DNA of 64,000 bases from Goodfellowiella coeruleoviolacea (GTDB taxonomy: Bacteria > Actinomycetota > Actinomycetes > Mycobacteriales > Pseudonocardiaceae), in the NCBI RefSeq assembly GCF_024171785.1, contig NZ_JAMTCK010000012.1:1-64000 (forward strand). The letters run 5' to 3'. The position numbers and the translations under genes were made by a program. The notes below the pieces were generated by a model. That model had not been told where the DNA came from. It worked only from the letters and a program-made list of their open reading frames with translations, and made no database searches. Positions 10,092 through 17,732 of this stretch are shown here, in pieces (the first letter of the stretch is position 1; every line of letters starts with the position of its first letter).

Positions 10092-10820
10092 TCAGCGCCG
10101 GCGGATCGTGCGCTGCACGTTGCGCATCTTGGCGCCCTGGGGCAGCGGTCCCTTGGGCATGGCCACGCCCTTGCTGGCCAGTGCGGCGAGCCGGGCCTCC
10201 AGGGAGTCGACCTGGGCCGGGGTGATGTTGCGCGGCAGCTTCATCATGTGGGTCTGCAGCCGGCGCAGCGGCACCTGCCCCTCGTCGTTGCCGATCACCA
10301 CGTCGTAGATGGGTGTGTCACCGACCACGCGGGACACCCGCTTCTTCTCCTGGGCGAGCAGCGACTTCACCCGGTGCGGCGCGCCCTCGGCCACCAGCAC
10401 CACGCCGGGGCGGCCGAGCACTCGGTGCACGGCGTCCAGGTGGGTCGTGCCGGCCACGGCCGTGGCCACCCGCCAGCGGCCCCGCAGGTTCTCCAGCGCC
10501 CAGGCGGCAGCGCCCGGCTGGCCCTCGGCCTTGGCGTAGACGTTGCGCTGGACCCGCCGGCCGAACACGATCACCGCGCCCAGCGCGCCGAGCGCGAGGC
10601 CCAGCGGCAGCAGCACCCACTGGAGACCCCAGATCAGCCCGAGCAAGAAGGCGATGGCGGCGACGCCGAGCAACACCCCCAACATCCAGGGGATGAGTGC
10701 CTTGTCCTCGCGGCGCTGCATCTTGAACGCCTCGAAGATCTGCCGGCGTCGGGCTCGGGATGCTTCGCGCCGAGCGCGCGCCGCCTCCTTGGCAGCCGCC
10801 TTGTCCTGCTTGGGAGCCAT
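10092..10820 (-). CDS. DUF4191 family membrane protein
   Basis: Protein of 242 aa. A basic, Ala/Arg-rich N-terminus (~residues 1-40) is followed by two close membrane segments (LIPWMLGVLLGVAAIAFLLG and VLLPLGLALGALGAVIVF), then a cytosolic domain with GRWRVATAVAGTTHLDAVHRV and PRNITPAQVDSLEARLAAL. This is the actinobacterial DUF4191 family, encoded beside glnA in mycobacteria too. Function unknown. In mycobacteria lipA lies on its other side; here that position is taken by uvrD2. Confidence 0.88.
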   Translation of the reverse strand: MAPKQDKAAAKEAARARREASRARRRQIFEAFKMQRREDKALIPWMLGVLLGVAAIAFLLGLIWGLQWVLLPLGLALGALGAVIVFGRRVQRNVYAKAEGQPGAAAWALENLRGRWRVATAVAGTTHLDAVHRVLGRPGVVLVAEGAPHRVKSLLAQEKKRVSRVVGDTPIYDVVIGNDEGQVPLRRLQTHMMKLPRNITPAQVDSLEARLAALASKGVAMPKGPLPQGAKMRNVQRTIRRR

Positions 10821-10963
10821 GTCACCAGGATACGGCTGTGGTACCGCCTTGAAGTCCGGGACTCCGGTACTACCGGATTCCGCTCGTCGCGCGGTGACCG
10901 CCGGGCGCGGTCCGCCGACGGGGGCTGGTGGGCGGCCGGTGTGCTGGTGCGAGGATGCGGCAC

Positions 10964-13051
10964 ATGGATACCGAGCGCCGACTGCTCGACGGACTGGACC
11001 CAGAACAGCGAGCCGCGGTGGCGGCGCCGCGGGGACCGGTCTGCGTGCTCGCCGGCGCTGGGACGGGCAAGACGAGGACCATCACGCACCGGATCGCCTA
11101 CCTGGTCCACCGCGGGCACGTCGCCGCCGGACAGGTGCTCGCGGTCACGTTCACCGCCCGGGCGGCCGGGGAGCTGCGCACCCGGCTGCGCGCCCTGGGG
11201 GTGACCGCGGCACAGGCACGCACGTTCCACGCCGCGGCACTGCGGCAGTTGCGGTACTTCTGGCCGAGGGTGGTCGGGGACGAGCAGTGGGATCTGGTGG
11301 AGGGCAAGCTCCGGTTGGTGGCCCAGGCGGCCAACCGGGTGGGGATGTCCACGGAGGCGGAGTCACTGCGCGACCTGGCCAGTGAGATCGAGTGGGCCAA
11401 GGCGTGCCTGGTGGCCCCGGACGACTACCCGGCCGAGGCCGCCAGGCTGCACCGGCAGCCGCCCGGCCCGGTCGAGCAGGTTGTCCAGGTCTACCGCGCC
11501 TACGAGCAGCTCAAGACGCGCGCCAGGTTGCTGGACTTCGACGACCTGCTGCTGCACACCGCCGCCGCGCTGGAGGAACACGGCGAGGTGGCCGCCGAGT
11601 TCCGCGACCGCTACCGCTGTTTCGTGGTGGACGAGTACCAGGACGTGACGCCGCTGCAGCAGCGGGTGCTGGACGCCTGGTTGGGCAACCGCGACGACCT
11701 GACCGTGGTCGGTGACGCCAACCAGACGATCTACTCCTTCGCCGGTGCCTCGCCCCGGCCGCTGCTGGAGTTCTCCCGGCGGTTCCCGTCGGCCACGGTG
11801 GTCCGGCTGGAGCGTGACTACCGGTCCACACCGCAGGTGGTGTCCCTGGCCAACCAGGTGATCAGCGCCGCCCGCGACCGGCCGGCTGGTTCCCGGCTGA
11901 AGCTGGTCGGCCAGCGCGCGCCTGGTCCGGAACCGCGGTTCGCCGAGTTCGACGACGAGCCAGCCGAGGCCGCGGCCGTGGCGGCCAGGGTGCGGAGCCT
12001 GGTGGACGAGGGCGTGCCGGCCAGTGAGATCGCCGTGCTGTTCCGGGTCAACGCCCAGTCCGAGGTGTTCGAGCAGGCGCTGGCCGAGGCGGAGATCCCC
12101 TACCAGGTGCGCGGTGGAGAGCGGTTCTTCCAGCGCCCCGAGGTGCGGCAGGCCATGCTGGCCCTGCGGTCGGCCGCGGTCAGCCCACCGCCCGGCGAGT
12201 TGCCCGAGGTGGTTCGGACAGTCCTGGCCCGGGTCGGGTTGACCGAGGAGCCGCCCTCGGGTGGCGCGGCCCGGGAGCGGTGGGAGTCGCTGCTCGCGCT
12301 GGTCGAGTTGGCCGAGGAGCTGGCGGCCTCCGTCGCCGACGCCACCCTGGGCGGCTACGTGGCCGAACTGGACATGCGGGCCGAGGCGCAGCACCCGCCG
12401 ACCGTCGAGGGCGTCACGCTCGCCTCGCTGCACGCGGCCAAGGGGCTGGAGTGGGACGCGGTGTTCCTGGTCGGCCTGGTCGAGGGCACGCTGCCAATCC
12501 AGCACGCGGACGGTGACAACGCCGCCATCGAGGAGGAACGCCGCCTGCTGTACGTCGGCGTGACCCGCGCGCGGGAGCACCTGTGGCTGTCGTGGGCGCT
12601 GGCCCGAACGGCCGGTGGACGCCGGTACCGCCGACGGAGCCGGTTCCTGCACGGGTTGCTCCCGGACAGCCACCCGGCGGCCCGCACCGGGCAGACGCGG
12701 CAGCGTGACGGTGGCCCGGGGTCGGTCGGGCGGCGCACGCCGAGCAAGCCGCGCTGCCGGGTGTGCGGCGAGTTCCTGGTCGACACGCCCGCGGTGAAGC
12801 TGGGGCGCTGCGTGGACTGTCCGTCCACACTGGACGAAGAGCTGCTCACCCGGCTTCGGGCGTGGCGCAGCGAGCGCGCCCGCGAGCTGAAGGTGCCCGC
12901 CTTCGTGGTGTTCACCGACGCGACCCTGGTGGCCATCGCCGAGCAGCGCCCGACCGACTCGGCCGGGCTGGTGGCGATCTCCGGGATCGGCGCGTCCAAG
13001 TTGGACCGGTTCGGTGCCGACCTGCTCGCGCTCGTCCACGGCGACCGGTGA
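10964..13051 (+). CDS. uvrD2: ATP-dependent DNA helicase UvrD2 with HRDC domain
   Basis: Protein of 695 aa from ATG 10964. Superfamily 1A helicase motifs in order: Walker A ([18 protein letters not shown], ~residue 30), motif Ia ([13 protein letters not shown]), Walker B/DExx ([12 protein letters not shown], ~220), motif III ([15 protein letters not shown]), motif IV ([11 protein letters not shown]), motif V ([15 protein letters not shown]) and motif VI ([11 protein letters not shown]). A tetracysteine knuckle (CRVCGEF and GRCVDCP, ~600-620) and a C-terminal HRDC domain (~630-695) distinguish UvrD2 from UvrD1. It unwinds DNA 3' to 5' in repair. In mycobacteria too it neighbours whiB7. Confidence 0.93.
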   Translation: MDTERRLLDGLDPEQRAAVAAPRGPVCVLAGAGTGKTRTITHRIAYLVHRGHVAAGQVLAVTFTARAAGELRTRLRALGVTAAQARTFHAAALRQLRYFWPRVVGDEQWDLVEGKLRLVAQAANRVGMSTEAESLRDLASEIEWAKACLVAPDDYPAEAARLHRQPPGPVEQVVQVYRAYEQLKTRARLLDFDDLLLHTAAALEEHGEVAAEFRDRYRCFVVDEYQDVTPLQQRVLDAWLGNRDDLTVVGDANQTIYSFAGASPRPLLEFSRRFPSATVVRLERDYRSTPQVVSLANQVISAARDRPAGSRLKLVGQRAPGPEPRFAEFDDEPAEAAAVAARVRSLVDEGVPASEIAVLFRVNAQSEVFEQALAEAEIPYQVRGGERFFQRPEVRQAMLALRSAAVSPPPGELPEVVRTVLARVGLTEEPPSGGAARERWESLLALVELAEELAASVADATLGGYVAELDMRAEAQHPPTVEGVTLASLHAAKGLEWDAVFLVGLVEGTLPIQHADGDNAAIEEERRLLYVGVTRAREHLWLSWALARTAGGRRYRRRSRFLHGLLPDSHPAARTGQTRQRDGGPGSVGRRTPSKPRCRVCGEFLVDTPAVKLGRCVDCPSTLDEELLTRLRAWRSERARELKVPAFVVFTDATLVAIAEQRPTDSAGLVAISGIGASKLDRFGADLLALVHGDR

Positions 13052-13134
13052 CAGATCGCCTGGTCAGGTCATGTCTCGCTCCTCTCGGTGCCGCTCGTCC
13101 GGTTGAACTTCCACTTCGCGGCGAACTGAATCAG

Positions 13135-13173
13135 AAAAACCTGTTGCACAGATCCGGCAGGCCGCAATAGCCT
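13135..13173 (+). promoter_or_regulatory. whiB7 promoter with AT-rich WhiB7-type box
   Basis: An A5 box (13135-13139) lies four bases ahead of the -35 element TTGCAC (13144-13149), which is 18 bp from the -10 element TAGCCT (13168-13173). An AT-rich patch touching the -35 is the published signature of WhiB7-activated promoters, where the AT-hook contacts the minor groove. It predicts a start near 13180 and a ~370-nt leader. Confidence 0.68.
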
Positions 13174-13238
13174 GCTGAGGCCGGGGTCGAGGTACCCCGT
13201 GAACTTGTCAAAGCGCCCCGCGGAGGGAGGTGGCCGGA

Positions 13239-13439
13239 GTGGACACGATTCAAATCATCAGCGTCCCTGGCTACCCCATGACCGGGGCTCGTGGTCTCGC
13301 TATGGCCGCTTTCGTTGAGCCGAAGCGTCGTGGAGTGCTGCTGTCCGCCACGACCGCTGTCGCGCACGCGGCGCCGGGCCGCCAGGTCGTTGATGTCCCG
13401 AACCGTCGGTTGCAGTCCGCCCTTGAGCGAAGTCCCTGA
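13239..13439 (+). CDS. Putative upstream ORF in the whiB7 leader
   Basis: Reading frame of 66 codons starting at GTG 13239, with GGAGGGAGG (13222-13230) 8 bp upstream, a strong ribosome site. The product (starting VDTIQIISVPGYPMTG) resembles nothing I know. It ends 25 bp before the attenuator stem, and its stop lies in another hairpin (13432-13454). In mycobacteria whiB7 induction depends on an upstream ORF and a terminator in the leader; this has the same layout. It is therefore more likely a regulatory reading frame than a functional protein. Confidence 0.55.
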   Translation: MDTIQIISVPGYPMTGARGLAMAAFVEPKRRGVLLSATTAVAHAAPGRQVVDVPNRRLQSALERSP

Positions 13440-13463
13440 CACCAGCGTCAGGACTCCAAGTCT

Positions 13464-13508
13464 CACGAAGGCCGCGGACCGCATGTCGGATCCGCGGCCT
13501 TCGTGTTT
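13464..13508 (+). terminator. Intrinsic terminator (attenuator) in the whiB7 leader
   Basis: A perfect 15-bp stem (13464-13478 with 13491-13505) followed by TTTGT, placed after the upstream ORF and 41 bp before the whiB7 start. A terminator here would switch whiB7 off unless it is melted, as in the attenuation described for mycobacterial whiB7. The segment 13447-13454 can pair with 13432-13440 or, alternatively, with 13515-13521. Confidence 0.78.
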
Positions 13509-13548
13509 GTGCACGTCCTGAGTTCAAACTCCAGATAGGAGACCGTTC

Positions 13549-13932
13549 ATGTTGACCGCCACCGTCCCGTCTCTCGGCGGGGCGATGTCCGAGCTGATAG
13601 CGCCGGAAGGCACCGGCATTGCCGAACTGCTCGATGCGGCCCCGGTCGAAAGCCTTGCCCTGCCCTGCCGCACCAACAACGCGGACCTGTGGTTCTCCGA
13701 CAGGCCGGCCGAGTTGGAGCAGGCCAAGACACTCTGCGCGGAGTGCCCGGTGCGGGCCGAGTGCCTGGCGGGCGCGCTCACCCGGCGCGAGCCGTGGGGT
13801 GTGTGGGGCGGCGAGATCTTTGAACGCGGCGCGGTTGTGCCCCGCAAGCGGCCACGGGGCCGGCCCCGCAAGGAGCACCAGGTCCGGGCCGAGCAGCCGG
13901 CCAGTGGCAAGAGCCAGGAGGCAGCGGCGTGA
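13549..13932 (+). CDS. whiB7: WhiB7 family redox-sensing transcriptional regulator
   Basis: Protein of 127 aa; AGGAG 7 bp upstream sets ATG 13549. Four [4Fe-4S]-cluster cysteines (Cys40, 63, 66, 72, in the C-x2-C-x5-C pattern) are followed by the Trp/Gly turn EPWGVWGGE (81-89) and an AT-hook, RGRPRK (103-108). The AT-hook is specific to WhiB7, the activator of intrinsic multidrug-resistance genes, which works with the principal sigma factor at AT-rich promoters. It is slightly longer than mycobacterial WhiB7. A candidate autoregulated promoter and attenuator lie upstream. Confidence 0.95.
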   Translation: MLTATVPSLGGAMSELIAPEGTGIAELLDAAPVESLALPCRTNNADLWFSDRPAELEQAKTLCAECPVRAECLAGALTRREPWGVWGGEIFERGAVVPRKRPRGRPRKEHQVRAEQPASGKSQEAAA

Positions 13933-14153
13933 ACGACCGGCACAGCAGCCCGACTGCGAAACCCATTGGCTACCAGCACAAGAAGGTGTGGGGCGTGTTA
14001 CTTCAGGAAGAACTGGCCAAGGCCCGAATACGGGAGGCGGAGCACTCCGCCGAACAGCATCGAATGGCCCACGGGCTGCTGCTGGCTCGGCGCTGGCGAC
14101 GACTCTGGGGCTGGACGCGGCAACGAGCGCTGCTGTACAGCGAGCAACTGTGA
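13929..14153 (+). CDS. Small basic protein translationally coupled to whiB7
   Basis: Protein of 74 aa whose GTG start overlaps the whiB7 stop (GTGA), so translation is probably coupled. It is basic and helical, with an Arg/Trp-rich C-terminal segment (LLARRWRRLWGWTRQRALL) that could bind nucleic acid or membrane. I do not recognise a family. The coupling makes it a candidate member of the whiB7 response. Confidence 0.55.
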   Translation: MNDRHSSPTAKPIGYQHKKVWGVLLQEELAKARIREAEHSAEQHRMAHGLLLARRWRRLWGWTRQRALLYSEQL

Positions 14154-14169
14154 TCAGGTAGGCGAGCAG

Positions 14170-14200
14170 GGGCTGTTCCTCCATGTTGGAGGGGCAGCCC
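14170..14200 (+). terminator. Stem-loop after the whiB7 unit
   Basis: 13-bp stem (14170-14182 with 14188-14200, including two G-U pairs), loop ATGTT, starting 17 bp after the coupled ORF. Little T tract. Likely end of the whiB7 transcript. Confidence 0.6.
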
Positions 14201-14222
14201 TTCGCCTGTCCGGGCCGTTGTC

Positions 14223-14275
14223 GGAGTCGGGTTCTCCGGAGTCGGGTTCTCCGGAGTCGGGTTCTCGGGAGTCGG
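14223..14275. repeat. 15-bp tandem repeat, 3.5 copies
   Basis: Unit GGAGTCGGGTTCTCC at 14223-14237 and 14238-14252 exact, 14253-14267 with one change, then a partial copy. It is intergenic; the rest of 14201-14470 holds no gene I can support. Confidence 0.85.
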
Positions 14276-14470
14276 TGGCGGTGGTCGGGGTGGTGCGGCT
14301 GCCTGCTGGCCGTGTGGTTCGCGGTGCCGGACGCCATGATCAACTGTGCGGTGGTGTCGCGTAGCATGCTGGTTCTCCTTGGCATGTGGACAAAGCCGTG
14401 GCGGCTGGTGACATGGAGCCGGAGAGCGCCGGTGGTCGTGCCGGCGGTGGGCTGACGGATTGGTGAGACG

Positions 14471-14680
14471 GTGGCGCAGCCGGACAAGGGCGGGAACGTG
14501 GGCGACACGCTGACGACGCAGTGCTACCGATGTGACCAGCGGCAGGACCGTGACGACCCGGTCGAGGCACTGACCTGGGTTCCCGAACGAGAGGGCCAGC
14601 GCCTGCGGTGGCTGTGCCCGGCCTGCGCGCGCGCTCACGTTCGGGAGATCGAGGGCAAGCTGTCGCACGAGTACTGGTGA
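14471..14680 (+). CDS. Small zinc-ribbon-like hypothetical protein
   Basis: Protein of 69 aa from GTG 14471, carrying two cysteine pairs (CYRCDQRQ and LCPACARAHVREIE) spaced as in a zinc ribbon. No further domain. Probably cytosolic, possibly nucleic-acid binding. Intact codon usage and the paired Cys support a real gene; the function is unknown. Confidence 0.65.
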   Translation: MAQPDKGGNVGDTLTTQCYRCDQRQDRDDPVEALTWVPEREGQRLRWLCPACARAHVREIEGKLSHEYW

Positions 14681-14865
14681 TGCCGGTCAGCACCGCCAGC
14701 ACCGAGTGCGGCGGCCGGCGGTAGCGCAGCGGCGGTGGACCAGCCAGTGGTACCAGCGCTCGTCGAGTGTCGTGGCCTTCCCCCGGCCGTGGTTGTTCGT
14801 GCCGGCAGTGGTGCGTCCGACGCGCTCGTCCCTGGCCGCGACGGGGGTGGCGGCGCGTGGCTGGC

Positions 14866-15930
14866 CTAGCCATCGTCGAGCTGCCCAACCCCTGCGACAG
14901 CCCCGTGATCGCTCGAAAGCGAACCGCCACTCCTGCCTGATGCCGCTCGAAGGTAGGCCGCGGCCAGGCCACGGCGGACGTCCTCGGGTGAGCTGTGCAG
15001 TTCGAGCGGGGTGTTGTCCAGCACCGTGTCCGCGGTGACGGCGGAGTGCCCGGCAGAGGCGACGCACTGGCGGTGGTGCGCCCGCGCGCCGATGTGCCAG
15101 AGCAGGCCCACGTCCTGCCACCAGGCGTGCACGACCCGGCTTGGTGACGACTGGTTCGGTAACCCGTCGGTGATGAGCCAACTCGGTGGTGGGATGGGAC
15201 AGTGCGCCACGATCCGGCGCGCCCAGGCTTCCGTGATCAGGTGGACGTGACCGGTCAGGGACTGGAGCGCCTGTCGGGGCTGGGCGGAACCGCGCTGGCT
15301 GCCGGCGTCGAGTTCATTGCGCAGCTGGGTCAGCGTGCAGGCCCCGTGGCGAATGGCTTCGACGAGCAGGGTGCGGACCTGGTTGGGGTCCCGCTCCCGC
15401 CGTGCCGCGTCGAGCACCGCCCTGGCGGTGGGGGGTAGCGGCAGGCCAGCGTGGTGCCGGGGATCGGGCAGTCGGGTGGTGCGCTCCACCAGTACGAAGC
15501 CGCGGCTGGTGACGCGTCGGGTGGCCGGTATGAGCACGTGCACCGGCCCGGAGGGCTCCAGCGGCCACGCTCCCTGCCGGTGCAGCGCGTCCAGCCCGGT
15601 GATGACCGCGCGGTCACCGGCGTAGAGCAGGGCTGCGCGCACCAGCTGTTCACGGCACGGGGGACCGCTGCTGAGCATCAGCACACCGGGCAGTAGCCGT
15701 TGCCAGGGGCCGCCGCTGCGGCAGCGGGCGTCAATGGCTGAGCCGGACATGCCCGCGCGCCGGAGTTGGGCTCGCCGGACAACGCTGCCGGGATCGGTGG
15801 TGGTCAGGTTGAGGCGGGTGGTGGCCGGGGAAGTGGTGGTTGAGGAAGTGGTGGTTGAGGAAGTGGTGGTTGAGGAAGTGGTGGTTGAGGAAGTGGTGGC
15901 CGGGGGCGTGGGGAAAGTCCTGTTGCGCAT
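14866..15930 (-). CDS. AbiEi/DUF559-type protein with repetitive Thr/Ser N-terminus
   Basis: Protein of 354 aa. Residues ~10-38 are four copies of the pentapeptide SSTTT, encoded by a 15-bp tandem repeat. Then comes a winged-helix-like segment (RAQLRRAGMSGSAIDARCRSG, GPWQRLLPGVLML) typical of actinobacterial proteins annotated as AbiEi-antitoxin-like or DUF559, a middle domain (GLDALHRQGAWPLEP, VHVLIPATRRV) and a C-terminal segment with SRVVHAWWQDVGLLWHIGARAHHR. No AbiEii toxin is nearby, so a toxin-antitoxin role is not supported. The start could be later (GTG after the repeat), which would drop the repeat from the protein. Confidence 0.6.
   Translation of the reverse strand: MRNRTFPTPPATTSSTTTSSTTTSSTTTSSTTTSPATTRLNLTTTDPGSVVRRAQLRRAGMSGSAIDARCRSGGPWQRLLPGVLMLSSGPPCREQLVRAALLYAGDRAVITGLDALHRQGAWPLEPSGPVHVLIPATRRVTSRGFVLVERTTRLPDPRHHAGLPLPPTARAVLDAARRERDPNQVRTLLVEAIRHGACTLTQLRNELDAGSQRGSAQPRQALQSLTGHVHLITEAWARRIVAHCPIPPPSWLITDGLPNQSSPSRVVHAWWQDVGLLWHIGARAHHRQCVASAGHSAVTADTVLDNTPLELHSSPEDVRRGLAAAYLRAASGRSGGSLSSDHGAVAGVGQLDDG
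15833..15892. repeat. 15-bp tandem repeat, four perfect copies
   Basis: Unit GTGGTGGTTGAGGAA in four identical consecutive copies (15833-15892) plus a partial copy. On the reverse strand it encodes Thr/Ser pentapeptides at the N-terminus of the AbiEi-like protein. Copy number is likely variable between strains. Confidence 0.92.
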
Positions 15931-16349
15931 GCCTCCAATCGTCGGCTTGGTCAGCGATGGTGAAAAGAACGAGCCGTGTTCTGTGGATAACCCCGGTCAG
16001 CGAATGGAGATTTTGGATTCCTGGCCCTTGGTTCTGTGGATAACTGGGCTATTGGGTGAAAATCCGTTGGCCACCTGGAAGAATCGGCGTTGCGCGGTGC
16101 GGCGGGGGCGGGTTGTGCCGGGGGGATGGTGGCCCCCTTTGGGTGGGTGGGCTGTGTGCTGGGGTTGGGGAAGCGCGTTGGGAGGGCGCTCGGCCTGGTG
16201 TGGTGGGGTGGTGGCGGCGCTGGGCTGCGGCTGGTGGGTGAGGGAAGAGCAGGTGGCGGCGCCGGCGTAGCTGGGTTGATCGGCCGCGGTACGGCGCTGT
16301 GTCGGCGGAGGGGAGTGCCCGCCGCCGTGGCGCTGTGGCTCGCGTGGCG
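15931..16349. other. Intergenic region, no gene supported
   Basis: Two copies of TGTGGATAA (15982-15990, 16035-16043), the complement of the classical DnaA box, sit in a locally AT-rich stretch upstream of the AbiEi-like gene. The remainder is G-rich and includes one copy of a dispersed repeat (16128-16156). Confidence 0.5.
16128..16156. repeat. Dispersed G-rich 29-bp repeat, copy 1
   Basis: Matches 19370-19398 in 28 of 29 positions (GGTGGCCCCC, then T/C, then TTGGGTGGGTGGGCTGTG). Both copies lie in intergenic gaps and in the same orientation. Confidence 0.75.
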
Positions 16350-17660
16350 TCAGTCCGTGAAGCCTGGTTGCCAGCGAGTCACGATGCTCTTGGCCGGAAC
16401 CTCGGCGTTGAGCTGGCAGAGAATGCCGGTCGCGCCCAGCGTCACCCGGTGGATGAGCAGGTACTGGGGTGGCAGGTTCAGCGAGCGCACCATGCGGGAG
16501 TCTGGCGCGCGCAGATCGCTGACCCGTTCCGCCTGCGCCTGGAGCCACCGCCGGGTGAACCGGAACCGCTCGGGACGCAGGGGTTCGACGAATGGTGCGA
16601 GATAGTCGAACACGTCCTCGGCGTGCACCTCCATCCCCGGTCGGATGAAGTGCTCGGTGCGGAGCAGTTCGAGCAGTTCGGCGGGTTTGTTCTCCAACGC
16701 CAGCCTGGTCATGACCCCCAAGGGGCGGGGAATGCCCTGTGGAAGCCTGGCGACCGCGCCGAAGTCGAGAATTCCCAGCCGACCGTCGTCCAGCACCATG
16801 AAGTTGCCCGGGTGCGGGTCGGCGTGCAGCAGGTGTGCGCGAAACGGCGCGGAGAAGTGGAACTCCGCCAGGAGCAGACCGGCGCGGTCACGCTGCTCGG
16901 CGGTGCCACTGCGGATGATCGTCGCGAGCGGCGTGCCCTCCAGCCACTCGGAGACCACCACCTTCGGTGCGCTGGCCACCACCTTCGGGACGAAGATCTG
17001 CTCGTCGCCGTGGAACGCCTTGGCAAAGGCACGCTGGTAGTCGGCCTCCCCGCGGTAGTCCAGTTCCTCCACCATCCGGTCGCGAAGCTCAGCCAGCAAC
17101 GGCTTGACCTCCACACCAGGCACCAGTGTCTGGAACAGCCGGCTGAACCGCTGCAACTGGCGAAGGTCGGCGAGCAGGGCCTCGTCCGCCCCCGGGTACT
17201 GCACCTTCACCGCGACTTCCCGGCCGTCGTGCCACACCGCGTGGTGCACCTGACCGATGCTGGCCGCCGCGGCGGGCTCGTTGTCGAAGCTGGCGAACCT
17301 GCGTGTCCACCCACTGCCGAGCTGCTCGGCGAGCACCCGGTGCACTGTTCGGGCCGGTAACGGCGGCGCCGAGGACTGGAGCTTGGTCAACGCCTCCCGG
17401 TAGGGCGCGGCCAGCTCCTCGGGCACGGCGGCCTCGAACACGCTCAGCGCTTGGCCGAACTTCATGGCCCCGCCCTTGAGCTGACCCAGCACCGCGAACA
17501 CCTGCTCGGCGGTCTTGGCCGCCATCTCGGCGTTGATCTCCTCTGCGTCGCCGCCGATCAGGCGCTTCCCCCAGCCGCCAACGACGCGTCCGGCGACGCC
17601 CAGGGGAAGGCTGGCCAGCTTGGCGGTTCGTTGTACGGCCTTGCGAGGGATGTCGGTCAC
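16350..17660 (-). CDS. ABC1/AarF (UbiB-like) atypical kinase
   Basis: Protein of 436 aa from GTG 17660, which AGGAG precedes by 11 bp. Family signatures: KxGQ motif in GGAMKFGQALSVFE (~residue 65), Ala-rich loop AAAASIGQVHHAV, the lysine strand EVAVKVQYPG, then LHADPHPGNFMVLDDGRLGILDFGAVARL, of which the short core HADPHPGN and DFG are the metal and nucleotide sites. ABC1 kinases act on isoprenoid-quinone or lipid-related pathways; actinobacterial members are uncharacterised. The counterpart in M. tuberculosis also lies beside whiB7. Confidence 0.92.
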   Translation of the reverse strand: MTDIPRKAVQRTAKLASLPLGVAGRVVGGWGKRLIGGDAEEINAEMAAKTAEQVFAVLGQLKGGAMKFGQALSVFEAAVPEELAAPYREALTKLQSSAPPLPARTVHRVLAEQLGSGWTRRFASFDNEPAAAASIGQVHHAVWHDGREVAVKVQYPGADEALLADLRQLQRFSRLFQTLVPGVEVKPLLAELRDRMVEELDYRGEADYQRAFAKAFHGDEQIFVPKVVASAPKVVVSEWLEGTPLATIIRSGTAEQRDRAGLLLAEFHFSAPFRAHLLHADPHPGNFMVLDDGRLGILDFGAVARLPQGIPRPLGVMTRLALENKPAELLELLRTEHFIRPGMEVHAEDVFDYLAPFVEPLRPERFRFTRRWLQAQAERVSDLRAPDSRMVRSLNLPPQYLLIHRVTLGATGILCQLNAEVPAKSIVTRWQPGFTD

Positions 17661-17732
17661 TCGGGGATTGTCTCCTGACGTGTGTGAGCAGCGCAGCAAA
17701 ATCATCGGCCAGAAGCACAATAACTCGGCTGT

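Noticed and set aside
15833-15892. CRISPR-like array
   Set aside because: The 15-bp units are contiguous without spacers and lie in a reading frame: simple tandem repeats. No CRISPR array was seen anywhere in the window.
14866-15930. AbiE-type toxin-antitoxin system
   Set aside because: No AbiEii nucleotidyltransferase gene lies on either side.
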